This document shows, piece after piece, positions 42,381-52,406 of a DNA stretch of 64,000 nt. The notes beneath the pieces are model-generated. The model was not told the DNA's origin. It did no database searches and saw nothing but the letters and a program-made list of their open reading frames with translations. The translations under genes were made by a program, and so were the position numbers. Origin of the DNA: Nonomuraea rubra (GTDB taxonomy: Bacteria > Actinomycetota > Actinomycetes > Streptosporangiales > Streptosporangiaceae). The stretch lies in assembly GCF_014207985.1 (NCBI RefSeq), contig NZ_JACHMI010000001.1, positions 7,671,001 through 7,735,000 of the forward strand, in the 5' to 3' direction. How positions within the stretch are numbered: the stretch's first letter is position 1; every line of letters begins with the position of its first letter.

Positions 42381-43273
42381 AGGTCGAGCTCCGATCTCCA
42401 CCGCGGGTTGGCGCGGTCGCGTACGTACTGGGCCAGCGACGACACCGCCAGCGTCGGCACCAGGATCAGCAGCCCGGGAAAGAGGCTGGACCACCAGTCG
42501 CCCGCCAGCAGCGACCGCTGCCCATCGTTGATCATGTTCCCGAGCGAGGCCAGGTGGGCCGGAAGCCCGAGGCCGAGGAAGCTGAGCGCGGTCTCGTGCC
42601 AGATCGCGTGCGGGATCATCAGTACGGTCGCCAGCAGCAGCTGCGGCGCCAGGTTGGGCAGGAAGTGGCGGACGACGACGCGCAGCCGCCCGGACCCACC
42701 GGAGATGGCCGCGTCCACGAACGGCCGGCCGCGCAGCGACAGCACCTCCGAGCGGACGATCCGGGCGGCGGTCGTCCAGTGGGTGATGGCCACGGACACG
42801 ACCACGGCGGTGGCGCTCGGCGCGAACAGGGCCACGATGAAGATCCCGAACAGCAGGTGGGGCAGCGAGTTGAACCCGTCCACGACCCGCATCAGCAGCC
42901 GGTCGGCGAGCCCGCCGGCGGCGCCCGCGGCGAGCCCGACCAGGCCGCCGATGAACACGCTGACCACCGCCGCCGCCAGTCCGACCAGCATGGAGACGCG
43001 CAGGCCGTAGACGGAGCGGAGCAGCACGTCCCGCCCGACCTCGTCGGTGCCGAACGGGTGGGCGGGAGACGGCGGGAGGCCGGCCGAGCGCAGGTCCACG
43101 AGCTGCTGGTCGAGGCCCGCCACGAGCGGCACCAGCACCACGGCCAGTACCAGCACGGCCAGTACCAGCACGGCCAGCGTGCCCAGCGCGAGGCGGTGAC
43201 GGCGAGCGGGCCGGCGCGCCCTTCCATCGGCCCCGGCCCGCCGCCGCGCCCTGCCCGTCCGGGTGGCGTTCAT
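42377..43273 (-). CDS. nikC: Nickel/peptide ABC importer, permease NikC-like
   Basis: A 298-residue DppC/NikC permease. The N-terminal ~25 residues are Arg rich, then helix 1; the DppC-type HPFGTDEVGRDVLLRS lies before the core, and the ATPase-coupling EAA loop is VDAAISGGSGRLRVVVRHFLPN. The ATG at 43273 shares its A with the nikB stop (TGATG). A short 15-bp repeat (43138-43182) codes the valine/leucine-rich first helix. Confidence 0.88.
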   Translation of the reverse strand: MNATRTGRARRRAGADGRARRPARRHRLALGTLAVLVLAVLVLAVVLVPLVAGLDQQLVDLRSAGLPPSPAHPFGTDEVGRDVLLRSVYGLRVSMLVGLAAAVVSVFIGGLVGLAAGAAGGLADRLLMRVVDGFNSLPHLLFGIFIVALFAPSATAVVVSVAITHWTTAARIVRSEVLSLRGRPFVDAAISGGSGRLRVVVRHFLPNLAPQLLLATVLMIPHAIWHETALSFLGLGLPAHLASLGNMINDGQRSLLAGDWWSSLFPGLLILVPTLAVSSLAQYVRDRANPRWRSELDL

Positions 43274-44250
43274 CAGCTCACCCCGAGCACGCGCACGCGC
43301 GGATCGGCCACCGTGTACGCCAGGTCGGCCAGCAGGTTCCCGGCGACCACGGCGACCGTGGCCAGCAGGGTCAGCGCGGCCAGCAGCGGGAAGTCCACCG
43401 CCAGGGCCGCCTTGATCGTCGTCCCGGCCACTCCCGGCCAGGAGAACACGGACTCCACCAGGATCGCCCCGGTGACCAGCTCGGGCACGCGCGCCCCCAT
43501 GATCGTGACGAACGGCAGCAGCGCCGAGCGCAGCGCGTGCCGCAGCAGGACGGTACGCGGGCGCAGCCCGCGCGCCCGCGCCCCGGTGACGAAGTCCTCC
43601 CGGAGCACCCCGATGACCGACTCGCGGACGAACAGCAGCAGCCACGACGACTGCGAGAACGCGAGCACCGCGACCGGCAGCACCAGGTGCCGCGCCAGGT
43701 CGGGCAGCGTGACGGTGGTGGAGGCGGCGTCGGTGAGCCCGCCCGCGGGCAGCCAGCCGAGCGTCACGGAGAACACCCAGATCGCCAGCAGCCCCACCCA
43801 GAACACCGGCGCGGCCTCGTTGGTGAAGGCCGTGCCGGTGACGAGCCGGTCCAGCCAGGAGTCGCGCCGCCAGGCGGCCAGCGTGCCGGCGGCCAGCCCG
43901 GCCACCAGCATGACGACCAGGGCGCAGCCGACGACCAGCAGCGTCCAGCCGAGCCGTTCGCCGATGACCTGGGCGACGGGCAGCCGCAGCGAGCGGGACT
44001 CGCCGAGGTCGCCGGTGAGCAGGTTGCCGAGCCAGGTCGTGTACTGCTCCAGCAGGGGCCGGTCCAGCCCCCAGTTCGCCCTGATCTCGGCCGTGATCCA
44101 CGGGTCTGTGACCATGGCCCGCTCCCCCAGGTACTGCCGTACGGGATCGAACGGGGACGCCTTGGCCAGCGCGAACATCGCGAACGTCACGGCCAGCAGC
44201 AGCGGCACGGCGAACGCCAGCCGCCACAGCACGATCCGCATCCAGATCAC
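43273..44250 (-). CDS. nikB: Nickel/peptide ABC importer, permease NikB-like
   Basis: A 325-residue DppB/NikB permease with six helices; LLTGDLGESRSLRLPV and the EAA loop DFVTGARARGLRPRTVLLRHALR are visible. GTG at 44250 overlaps the nikA stop (GTGA). Pairs with NikC in the membrane. Confidence 0.88.
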   Translation of the reverse strand: MIWMRIVLWRLAFAVPLLLAVTFAMFALAKASPFDPVRQYLGERAMVTDPWITAEIRANWGLDRPLLEQYTTWLGNLLTGDLGESRSLRLPVAQVIGERLGWTLLVVGCALVVMLVAGLAAGTLAAWRRDSWLDRLVTGTAFTNEAAPVFWVGLLAIWVFSVTLGWLPAGGLTDAASTTVTLPDLARHLVLPVAVLAFSQSSWLLLFVRESVIGVLREDFVTGARARGLRPRTVLLRHALRSALLPFVTIMGARVPELVTGAILVESVFSWPGVAGTTIKAALAVDFPLLAALTLLATVAVVAGNLLADLAYTVADPRVRVLGVS

Positions 44251-45797
44251 GGGGCGGGCTTCCAGTTCACGACGGTGCCGAGCAGGCCGCCGGTGGCGTG
44301 CTCGTGGGCCTCGACGCCGGGGGTGAGGCCGCTCCAGTTCCCGCGTACGACGTAGGTGTGCTTGAGGTAGACCAGGTACAGCCAGACGGCGTCGTCGCTG
44401 ATGCGCTGCTGCACCTGGTCGTAGACCTGCTTGCGGGCGGCGGCGTCGGCGGTGCCGCGGCCCCGTTCCAGCAGCCGGTCCACCTCGGGGTTCCGGTAGT
44501 GGCCCGGGTTGAAGTAGCCCTGGCCGGCGTAGGCGGAGTGGAACAGCTCGAAGTTGGTGTAGTCCGGGTCGTACGGGCTGCCCCAGCCCATGATCAGCGC
44601 GTCCTGGGACAGGCGCTGGTCGATGGCGTCCCAGTCGAGCCCGGCCAGGCGCACGTCGATGCCGATCTGCTTGGCGTCGGAGGCCACGGCCAGGGCCAGT
44701 TCCTTGCGCAGGGAGTCGCCCGCCGGGTACATGAGGGTGAACCTGGCGGCCGTGCCGTCCTTGACTCTGATGCCGTCGGCGCCGGTCTTCCAGCCGGCCT
44801 TCTCCAGCGTGGCGGTGGCCCTGGCCCGGTCGGGGGCGGCGGAGCCGGTGACGGCGGGGTTGTGCCAGTCGGTGCCGGGCGCGATGGGCCCGTAGGCGGG
44901 CTCGCCGGCGCCGGCGAGGATCGCCGAGACCATGGCGCCCCGGTCCACGGCCAGGCCGAGCGCCTCGCGGATGGCCAGGTCGCCGGTGACGGGCCGCTCC
45001 AGCGGGAACATGACGCCCCGGTAGTCGGCGCTGGGCACCTCGTGGACGGTGACGCCCTGCTGGTTCCTGAACCGGGCCACGGCCTTGGGCGGCAGCTCGG
45101 TGGCGGTGAACTCGCCGGCCGCCATCCTGGTGGCGCGGGCGTTGTCGTCGGTGGTGTACGCGAGGACGAGGTTCCTGATCGCGGGCCGCTCGCCCCAGTA
45201 GCGGTCGTTGACCCTGAGGGTGATCTTGTCGCCCTTGGCCCAGGAGACGAAGGTGTACGGCCCGGTCCCGACCGGGTTACCGGATATATCGGATTTGTCG
45301 GGGATGATGCCGAGGGTGGTGCGCTGGAGGATGGGCGCGTACGGATGCTTGAGACGGAAGACCACCGTGCGCGCGTCGGGCGACTCCACCTTCTCGATGG
45401 CGGCGTAGTCACCCCTGATCGGCGAGTTGTTCGCGGGATCGAGCACCTGCGCGTAGGTGTAGGCGACGTCGGCCCCGGTCAGCGGCCTGCCGTCGTGGAA
45501 GGTGACCCCCTGCCGCAGCCTGAACGTCACCTCCGTCCCCTCGACCTCGGGCAGCGACTCTGCGAGCGCGGGCTGGAGCTTCAGGTCGGGCGTGCGCCGG
45601 ACGAGGCCGTCGTACATCAGCGAGCCGCCGTCCACCGAGTAGCCGAGCACCGGGTTGAGCGAGTCGGGCTCCGAGCCCAGGCCCAGCACGGCGGTGTCCC
45701 GCGTGGCGGCCGGAGCGCCGGACGGCCCCTGCGAGGGAGCCGAACACGCGCTCAGCATCAGGACAATTGCCCCGAACAGGGCCGATCTTCGCCTCAT
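44247..45797 (-). CDS. nikA: Nickel/peptide ABC importer, solute-binding lipoprotein NikA-like
   Basis: About 516 residues from the ATG at 45797. Lipoprotein signal with lipobox LMLSAC near residue 19, then a family-5 binding protein fold: SEPDSLNPVLGYS, TFRLRQGVTFHDGRPLTGADVAYTY, GTGPYTFVSW. Family 5 binds peptides, nickel complexes or other solutes; order A-B-C-D-E and a Nur-box match upstream favour nickel. A GTG at 45821 could add eight residues. Confidence 0.85.
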   Translation of the reverse strand: MRRRSALFGAIVLMLSACSAPSQGPSGAPAATRDTAVLGLGSEPDSLNPVLGYSVDGGSLMYDGLVRRTPDLKLQPALAESLPEVEGTEVTFRLRQGVTFHDGRPLTGADVAYTYAQVLDPANNSPIRGDYAAIEKVESPDARTVVFRLKHPYAPILQRTTLGIIPDKSDISGNPVGTGPYTFVSWAKGDKITLRVNDRYWGERPAIRNLVLAYTTDDNARATRMAAGEFTATELPPKAVARFRNQQGVTVHEVPSADYRGVMFPLERPVTGDLAIREALGLAVDRGAMVSAILAGAGEPAYGPIAPGTDWHNPAVTGSAAPDRARATATLEKAGWKTGADGIRVKDGTAARFTLMYPAGDSLRKELALAVASDAKQIGIDVRLAGLDWDAIDQRLSQDALIMGWGSPYDPDYTNFELFHSAYAGQGYFNPGHYRNPEVDRLLERGRGTADAAARKQVYDQVQQRISDDAVWLYLVYLKHTYVVRGNWSGLTPGVEAHEHATGGLLGTVVNWKPAP

Positions 45798-45827
45798 GGT
45801 GGCGACATTAAAGCGATGCACTCGCTA

Positions 45828-45844
45828 TTGCAAGATAGTCGCAA
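45828..45844. promoter_or_regulatory. Candidate Nur (nickel-uptake regulator) box
   Basis: On the coding strand of nikA the site reads TTGCGA-CTATC-TTGCAA, 11 of 12 arm positions of the Streptomyces Nur box (tTGCaa-N5-ttGCAA), 31 bp before the nikA ATG. Nur is a Fur-family repressor that shuts nickel import when Ni2+ is sufficient. Confidence 0.65.
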
Positions 45845-46020
45845 CAAGGCACAATGTGCGAGTGGGCCAATTCACTTCCGTACCGGCCGAAATTACGCTC
45901 ACCCCCGCGTGTACGTCCTGTGATAGATAGATGACAACCTGGGGTTAGCGCGCACCACGGGCACATCCGGCTAATGTCTCCGCTACCTGAGGAAGCCCGG
46001 GCGAGTACGGAGGACCGGTC

Positions 46021-49000
46021 ATGGGCGACTCCACCGTCGGCACGTCCCATTCGTCCGCGCGTGGCAAGCGCGCCCGAGGCCCTGGAGAGGCCGGCGAGGA
46101 GCCCGAGCTACGCCGGCTCCTGGCGGGGCTGACGGCCGTCAGGGACGGCGACTTCCGCACCAGGCTCCCCGACGACGCCGACGGGCTGCTCGGCGAGATC
46201 GCCTCGGTCTTCAACGGCATGGTGGATCAGCTCTCCCTGTTCACCTCCGAGGTGACGCGGGTGGCCCGCGAGGTCGGCACGGAAGGAAGGCTGGGCGGCC
46301 AGGCCGAGGTGCCGGGGGTCTCCGGCACTTGGAAGGACCTCACCGAGTCCGTCAACGCGATGGCGGGCAACCTCACCGACCAGGTACGCAGCATCGCCCA
46401 GGTCACCACGGCGGTGGCCAGGGGCGACCTGTCGCAGAAGATCACCGTGCACGCGCGCGGCGAGATCCTGGAGCTCAAGAACACCGTCAACACGATGGTC
46501 GACCAGCTCTCCTCGTTCGCCGCGGAGGTCACCCGGGTGGCCCGCGAGGTCGGCACCGACGGCAGGCTCGGCGGCCAGGCGGACGTCAAGGGCGTGGCCG
46601 GCACCTGGCGGGCGCTCACCGACTCGGTCAACTTCATGGCCGGCAACCTCACCGACCAGGTACGCAACATCTCCCAGGTCGCCACCGCCGTGGCCAGGGG
46701 CGACCTGTCGCAGCGGATCACGGTCTCGGCCCGCGGCGAGATCCTGGAGCTGAAGAACACCCTGAACACGATGGTCGACCAGCTCTCCTCGTTCGCCGAC
46801 GAGGTGACCAGGGTGGCCCGCGAGGTCGGCACCGAGGGCAACCTGGGCGGCCAGGCCACGGTCAGGGGCGTGTCCGGCACCTGGAAGGACCTGACGGAGA
46901 ACGTCAACGTCATGGCCTCCAACCTGACCAACCAGGTACGCAGCATCGCCCAGGTGGCCACCGCCGTGGCCCGCGGCGACCTGTCGCAGAAGATCACCGT
47001 CGAGGCCAAGGGCGAGGTCGCGGCCCTGGCGCAGACGATCAACACGATGGTCGACACGCTCAGCGCGTTCGCCGACGAGGTGACCAGGGTGGCCCGCGAG
47101 GTCGGCACCGAGGGCCAGCTCGGCGGCCAGGCCCGCGTCCCGAACGTGGCCGGCACCTGGAAGAACCTCACCGACAACGTCAACTCCATGGCCGACAACC
47201 TGACCAACCAGGTACGCAGCATCGCCCAGGTCACCACGGCGGTGGCCAGGGGCGACCTGACCCGCAAGATCGACGTGGACGCCCGCGGCGAGATCCTGGA
47301 GCTGAAGACCACGATCAACACGATGGTGGACCAGCTCTCGTCGTTCGCCGCCGAGGTGACCAGGGTGGCCAGGGAGGTCGGCAGCGAGGGCAGGCTCGGC
47401 GGCCAGGCCGAGGTCGAGGGCGTGTCCGGCACCTGGAAGCGGCTGACGGAGAACGTCAACGAGCTGGCGGGCAACCTCACCCGCCAGGTCCGCGCCATCG
47501 CCGAGGTGACCAGCGCGGTCACCTCCGGCGACCTGACCAGGTCGATCACCGTGGACGCCGAGGGCGAGCTGGCCGACCTGAAGGACAACATCAACTCGAT
47601 GGTGAAGTCGCTGCGCGAGACGACCAGCGCCAACGAGCAGCAGGACTGGCTGAAGTCCAACCTGGCCAGCATGTCGGGCCTCATGCAGGGCCACCGCGAC
47701 CTGGCCACGGTGGCCGAGCTGGTGATGAACGAGCTGGCGCCGCTGGTCTCGGCCCAGTACGGCGCGTTCTTCCTGGCCGACGAGAGCGAGCTGCAGCTCA
47801 TCAGCGCCTACGGCTACCCGGCCGACCCGGAGCGGCCGACCCGGTTCAGGATCGGCGAGGCGCTGGTCGGGCAGGCGGCGCGCAGCCGCAGGACGATCGC
47901 GATGACCGACCTGCCGCCCGGCTACATCACGATCTCCTCGGGGCTGGGCAGCGCCGACCCGACGTCGGTGATCGTGCTGCCCATCGTGGTCGAGGAGCAG
48001 GTGCTGGGCGTGATCGAGCTGGCCTCGGTGCAGGCGTTCACGCCGGTGCACCGGGCCTTCCTCGACCAGCTCATGGAGACCATCGGCGTCAACCTCAACA
48101 CGATCGTGGCCAACGCGCGTACCGACGAGCTGCTCAAGGAGTCGCAGCGGCTGGCCTCGGAGCTGCAGGCCCGCTCGGAGGAGCTGCAGAGCCAGCAGGA
48201 GGAGCTGCAGCGTTCCAACGCCGAGCTGGAGGAGAAGGCGACGCTGCTGGCCCGCCAGAACCAGGACATCGAGACCAAGAACCTGGAGATCGAGCAGGCC
48301 AGGCAGGAGCTGGAGGCGCGGGCGCACCAGCTCTCGCTGGCCTCCACGTACAAGAGCGAGTTCCTCGCCAACATGAGCCACGAGCTGCGCACCCCGCTCA
48401 ACTCGCTGCTCATCCTGGCCCAGCTGCTGGCCCAGAACCACACCCGCAACCTGACGCCCAAGCAGGTGGAGTACGCCGGGATCATCCACTCGGCCGGCTC
48501 GGACCTGCTCCAGCTCATCAACGACATCCTCGACCTGTCGAAGGTCGAGGCGGGCAAGATGGACATCAACCCCGAGTGGGTACAGCTCCGCAAGCTGCTC
48601 GACTACGTGGAGGCCACCTTCCGGCCCATGACGGGCCAGAAGAGCCTCGCCTTCCGCGTCACCACCGCGCCGGGCGTGCCCGCCGAGCTGCTCACCGACG
48701 ACTCGCGGCTGCGGCAGGTGCTGGGCAACCTGCTCTCGAACGCCGTCAAGTTCACCGAGACGGGCAGCGTGGAGCTGCGCATCGAGCCGGCCGCGCCGTC
48801 CGAGCTGCCCGCGTCCGTACGCGCGAACGGCCCGGCCCTCGCGCTGCGCGTCGCCGACACCGGGGTGGGCATCCCCGAGCAGCAGCTGGAGGTCATCTTC
48901 GGCGCGTTCCAGCAGGCGGACGGCACGACGAGCCGAAAGTACGGCGGCACCGGGCTCGGCCTGTCGATCTGCCGCGAGATCGCCTACCTGCTGGGCGGCG

Positions 49001-49986
49001 CCATCACCGTGCAGAGCGCGCCGGGCCAGGGCAGCGTGTTCACGCTGTTCCTGCCGGTGGCGCGGCCGGGGTTCGAGCCGGGTGAGGGGGTCGTGCCGGC
49101 GGGGGGCGGCGAGCCCGCGCAGCCGGCGGAGCGGGCGCCGGTGGCCGCGCGGCGGCTGCTGGTCATCGAGGAACGGCGCAACGGGCTGCTGTCGCTGGTC
49201 TCCGAGAGCGTCGTGGGGGACCTGGCGGGCACGCACGACCACGAGGGGACGATGGAGGTCGTCACGGCGGCGGGCACGGAGGAGGCGGCCGCCCTGCTCG
49301 ACGGCGCTCCCTGCCACTGCATCGTGCTGGACCTCAGCATGCCGGACCTGTCGGCCTATCACCTGCTGGACCTCATGGACCGCGACCCGCGCCTGCACGG
49401 CGTGCCGGTGCTCGCGTACAACAGCTGGCGCTCGCACGCGCAGCAGGAGGTCAGCCTGGAGCACCAGCCGCTGGAGCTGCTGTCCAGCCTGGACGAGCTG
49501 CGCGAGCGCATCGCGCTGCACCTGACCGCCGACCAGCCGGGCGACGTGCTGCCCCTGGTCAGGACCGGGACCGTGGGCGCGGCCGCCGCCCGCGAGATCG
49601 ACAACACGCTCGCCGGGCGCACCGTGCTGGTGGTGGACGACGACGCCCGCAACCTGTACGCGCTGACGAGCATGCTGGAGATCCACGGCATCAACGTGCT
49701 GCACGCCGAGAACGGCCGCCGGGGCATCGACACGCTGACCGCGCACGCGGAGACCGACCTGGTCCTAATGGACGTGATGATGCCGGAGATGGACGGCTAC
49801 ACGGCGACGGAGACGATCAGGTCCATGCCGCAGTACGCCGACCTGCCGATCATCGCGGTCACCGCCAAGGCGATGCCGGGCGACCAGGAGAAGAGCCTGG
49901 CGGCGGGGGCCAGCGACTACGTGACCAAGCCGGTGGACGCCGACCATCTCATCGAACGCATCCAGCACTGGATGAACCCGTCCTGA
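46021..49986 (+). CDS. Soluble hybrid histidine kinase with HAMP array
   Basis: A 1321-residue kinase without membrane segments. Residues about 30-520 are a run of HAMP-like units: five near-identical ~92-residue modules ([19 protein letters not shown] ... [11 protein letters not shown]). Then GAF (about 555-690), a coiled coil (about 700-765), HisKA with [14 protein letters not shown] (phospho-His about 787), HATPase ([17 protein letters not shown]), a degenerate receiver (about 1042-1170; Asp-Asp pocket changed, no Lys) and an intact receiver (VVDDDARN, Asp1251, Lys in VTKPVD). GGAGG seven bases upstream. Likely senses a cytosolic signal such as osmotic or metabolic state. Confidence 0.92.
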   Translation: MGDSTVGTSHSSARGKRARGPGEAGEEPELRRLLAGLTAVRDGDFRTRLPDDADGLLGEIASVFNGMVDQLSLFTSEVTRVAREVGTEGRLGGQAEVPGVSGTWKDLTESVNAMAGNLTDQVRSIAQVTTAVARGDLSQKITVHARGEILELKNTVNTMVDQLSSFAAEVTRVAREVGTDGRLGGQADVKGVAGTWRALTDSVNFMAGNLTDQVRNISQVATAVARGDLSQRITVSARGEILELKNTLNTMVDQLSSFADEVTRVAREVGTEGNLGGQATVRGVSGTWKDLTENVNVMASNLTNQVRSIAQVATAVARGDLSQKITVEAKGEVAALAQTINTMVDTLSAFADEVTRVAREVGTEGQLGGQARVPNVAGTWKNLTDNVNSMADNLTNQVRSIAQVTTAVARGDLTRKIDVDARGEILELKTTINTMVDQLSSFAAEVTRVAREVGSEGRLGGQAEVEGVSGTWKRLTENVNELAGNLTRQVRAIAEVTSAVTSGDLTRSITVDAEGELADLKDNINSMVKSLRETTSANEQQDWLKSNLASMSGLMQGHRDLATVAELVMNELAPLVSAQYGAFFLADESELQLISAYGYPADPERPTRFRIGEALVGQAARSRRTIAMTDLPPGYITISSGLGSADPTSVIVLPIVVEEQVLGVIELASVQAFTPVHRAFLDQLMETIGVNLNTIVANARTDELLKESQRLASELQARSEELQSQQEELQRSNAELEEKATLLARQNQDIETKNLEIEQARQELEARAHQLSLASTYKSEFLANMSHELRTPLNSLLILAQLLAQNHTRNLTPKQVEYAGIIHSAGSDLLQLINDILDLSKVEAGKMDINPEWVQLRKLLDYVEATFRPMTGQKSLAFRVTTAPGVPAELLTDDSRLRQVLGNLLSNAVKFTETGSVELRIEPAAPSELPASVRANGPALALRVADTGVGIPEQQLEVIFGAFQQADGTTSRKYGGTGLGLSICREIAYLLGGAITVQSAPGQGSVFTLFLPVARPGFEPGEGVVPAGGGEPAQPAERAPVAARRLLVIEERRNGLLSLVSESVVGDLAGTHDHEGTMEVVTAAGTEEAAALLDGAPCHCIVLDLSMPDLSAYHLLDLMDRDPRLHGVPVLAYNSWRSHAQQEVSLEHQPLELLSSLDELRERIALHLTADQPGDVLPLVRTGTVGAAAAREIDNTLAGRTVLVVDDDARNLYALTSMLEIHGINVLHAENGRRGIDTLTAHAETDLVLMDVMMPEMDGYTATETIRSMPQYADLPIIAVTAKAMPGDQEKSLAAGASDYVTKPVDADHLIERIQHWMNPS

Positions 49987-50008
49987 CGAGCTCGCGAGGA
50001 GCGGCGAC

Positions 50009-52360
50009 GTGCACTCAGACGACCAGGCGACTCCTCACCCCGACCCGCGCGCCTCCGACGAGCATGACGAGCATGACGAGCATGACGGCCGTGAGGAGGC
50101 CGTGGGGGAAGGTGATCTGGGGAGGCTGGCGGCGACCGTCGAGCGGTTGCGGCGGCAGGCCGAGCGGGCGCGCCGGGAGGCCGCCGGCCACGCCCTGATC
50201 GAGCTGGCCAAGGGCGTCCTGCTGGAACGCCTGCAGTGCGGCCCCGCGCAGGCGGCCGAGCAGCTCGCCACGCTGGCCGGCAAGGCAGGCGTGTCCCGGC
50301 TGGAGGTGGCCGCCGACCTCGTCAACGAGGTCGCCAGGGACCGCATCGGCGAGGCCGGCGAGTCCGACCCGGCGATCTCGGTACGGCTGCGCGCAGCCGA
50401 GAGCGCCGCGCTCGGGGCCCGCGACACCCAGGTGGTGGCCGTCGCGCTGCTGGAGCACGCGCTGGCCCCGCTCGGCGCCACGGCGGTGGCGGTGTGGGCG
50501 GCCGAGCCGGGAGCCGCGCTCAGCCTGGCCGGGTACGCCGGCTTCGGCCCGGAGGAGGCCAGGCGGTGGCGGCACGTCCCGCCGGGCGTGCTCACCCCTG
50601 CCGGGCGGTCGCTGACGGAGCGGCGGACGATCTGGCACGCCGACGCGGGCCTGCCCGCCGTCGGCCGGCCCGTCGCCGGCGGGGGCAGGGTCACGGTGCC
50701 GATGACGAGGGCCGGCCGGGTGCTCGGCGTGCTGGAGATCTGCTGGCCGCACGCGCTGCCCCCGCACCCGCCCAGGCTCGAACGGCAGATCGAGGCCATG
50801 GCCGAGCTGTGCGCGCACACGCTGGACGCGCCGTTCGCGCCGCTGGCGCCGTCCGCTCCCGCGCTGGCGGAGGTCGTGGACCTGGCCGACGCGCTGCCCG
50901 ATCCCGCCCTGGTGCTGCAGGCGCACCTGGACGCCAGGGGCGAGCCGGCCGACTTCCGGATCAGGCACGTCAACGAGCGGATCTCGGGCGGCGACGGGCT
51001 GCTGCTGGAGGCGTACCCGCTGGTGGCGGGAGGGCTGCTGCTGGAGACCTACCCCCGGGCGGCGGGCGGGCTGCTCACGCGGCTGCTGCAGGTGCACGCC
51101 ACGGGTCGGCCGTTCCGCGCCGAGCGGATGGCGCTCGGCCTGAGCACGACGGGGGTGGCCGACGTGAGCCTCACCCGGCACGGCGACAGCGTGCTGATGG
51201 TGTGGCGCGACCACGACGAGGACGCGCGGATGGCCGGGCTGCTGGCGCACGCCCAGCGGCTGGGCCGCATCGGCGGCTTCGAGGAGAATGGGGTGACCGG
51301 CCAGATCACCTGGAACGCCCAGCTCTACTCCCTGTACGGCCTGGCCCCCGGCGATCGCCCGGTCCCGCTGGAGCGGCTGCGCGACCACGCCCATCCCGAC
51401 GACGAGGTCGCCATCGGCCGCTTCCTGCGCACGGTGCTGCACCACCGGCGGTTCGCGGCCGTGGCGTTCCGGCTGGTGCGCCCCGACGGGATCACCCGCC
51501 ACATGCGGGTGGTGGCCGAGCCGGTCTTCGGGCCGGAGGGGCGGTTCATGGCGGTGCGGGGGGCGTACCAGGACATCTCCTCGCAGCACTGGACGGAGGT
51601 CGCGCTGGCGGTCACCCGCGACCAGCTCGCCCACACCGAGGAGCGCTCCGCCGCGAGCAACCGCCTGGCCCTGCAGCTCCAGCAGGCGATCATGCCGCCC
51701 TCGCACGGCACGATGGACTCCTTCGGCCTGCACATCGCCGTGCGTTACCGGCCGGCGCAGAAGGAGGACCTGGTCGGCGGCGACTGGTACGACGCGGTCG
51801 CGCTGCCGTCCCGGCGCGTGCTGCTGTCGGTGGGCGACGTGGCCGGGCACGGCGTGGAGGCGGCCACGGGCATGGTGATCCTGCGCAACGCGCTGCGCGG
51901 CCTGGCCACGACGGGCGCGGGCCCCGCGCAGATCATGGACTGGCTGAACCAGGTCGCCCACCACCTCGCCGACCGGATGACCGCGACCGCCGTGTGCGCC
52001 CTGTACGACCCGCCCACCCGCATGCTGCGCTGGGCCAGGGCCGGTCACCTGCCGCCCATCCTGCTGCGTGACGGGAGCGGCTCCGAGCTGCCCATGGTCA
52101 GGGGGCCGCTGCTGGGCGCGTTCACCGACGCCCGGTACGAGGAGGGCCGGCTCCAGCTGCGGGCCGAGGACACGCTGCTGCTGTACACCGACGGGCTGAT
52201 CGAGCGGCGCGACCACAACCTGCGCCACGCCCAGGACCAGCTCCTGACCATCGCCAGGCGCTCCGCCGCGACGCTCGACCACCGCCTCGACGACCTGCTC
52301 ACCCACTGCAACTCCGACACCGACGACGACACCTGCCTCATCGGCGTGCACCTGAGCTGA
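50009..52360 (+). CDS. ANTAR-GAF-PAS-PP2C (SpoIIE/RsbU type) phosphatase
   Basis: A 783-residue protein: three DEHD-type 9-bp repeats at the N terminus (50060-50086), a three-helix ANTAR-like domain (about 45-110, HALIELAKGVLLERLQCGPAQAAEQL), GAF (about 130-270), PAS (about 425-520, FEENGVTGQITWNAQLYSLYG) and a PPM phosphatase (about 545-783) with GGDWYDAV, SVGDVAGHGVEAA and YTDGLIERR metal-binding Asp motifs. It probably dephosphorylates a STAS-type antagonist. GTG start has CGAGGAGCG upstream and lies 22 nt after the kinase stop, so both form one signalling operon. ANTAR domains normally bind RNA. Confidence 0.9.
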   Translation: MHSDDQATPHPDPRASDEHDEHDEHDGREEAVGEGDLGRLAATVERLRRQAERARREAAGHALIELAKGVLLERLQCGPAQAAEQLATLAGKAGVSRLEVAADLVNEVARDRIGEAGESDPAISVRLRAAESAALGARDTQVVAVALLEHALAPLGATAVAVWAAEPGAALSLAGYAGFGPEEARRWRHVPPGVLTPAGRSLTERRTIWHADAGLPAVGRPVAGGGRVTVPMTRAGRVLGVLEICWPHALPPHPPRLERQIEAMAELCAHTLDAPFAPLAPSAPALAEVVDLADALPDPALVLQAHLDARGEPADFRIRHVNERISGGDGLLLEAYPLVAGGLLLETYPRAAGGLLTRLLQVHATGRPFRAERMALGLSTTGVADVSLTRHGDSVLMVWRDHDEDARMAGLLAHAQRLGRIGGFEENGVTGQITWNAQLYSLYGLAPGDRPVPLERLRDHAHPDDEVAIGRFLRTVLHHRRFAAVAFRLVRPDGITRHMRVVAEPVFGPEGRFMAVRGAYQDISSQHWTEVALAVTRDQLAHTEERSAASNRLALQLQQAIMPPSHGTMDSFGLHIAVRYRPAQKEDLVGGDWYDAVALPSRRVLLSVGDVAGHGVEAATGMVILRNALRGLATTGAGPAQIMDWLNQVAHHLADRMTATAVCALYDPPTRMLRWARAGHLPPILLRDGSGSELPMVRGPLLGAFTDARYEEGRLQLRAEDTLLLYTDGLIERRDHNLRHAQDQLLTIARRSAATLDHRLDDLLTHCNSDTDDDTCLIGVHLS

Positions 52361-52406
52361 CCGGCCCCGTTGTCGCCTGAGCGGCAGAGTGGGCATTCTT
52401 GGTCCG

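Noticed and set aside
46230..47600. Periodic 276-bp DNA repeat, considered as an array or recent duplication
   Set aside because: It is the coding pattern of the HAMP modules with diverged third positions, not a CRISPR or mobile repeat.
46108..49746. 1212-codon minus-strand frame opposite the HAMP kinase
   Set aside because: Shadow frame that merely mirrors the repeat structure of the real gene.
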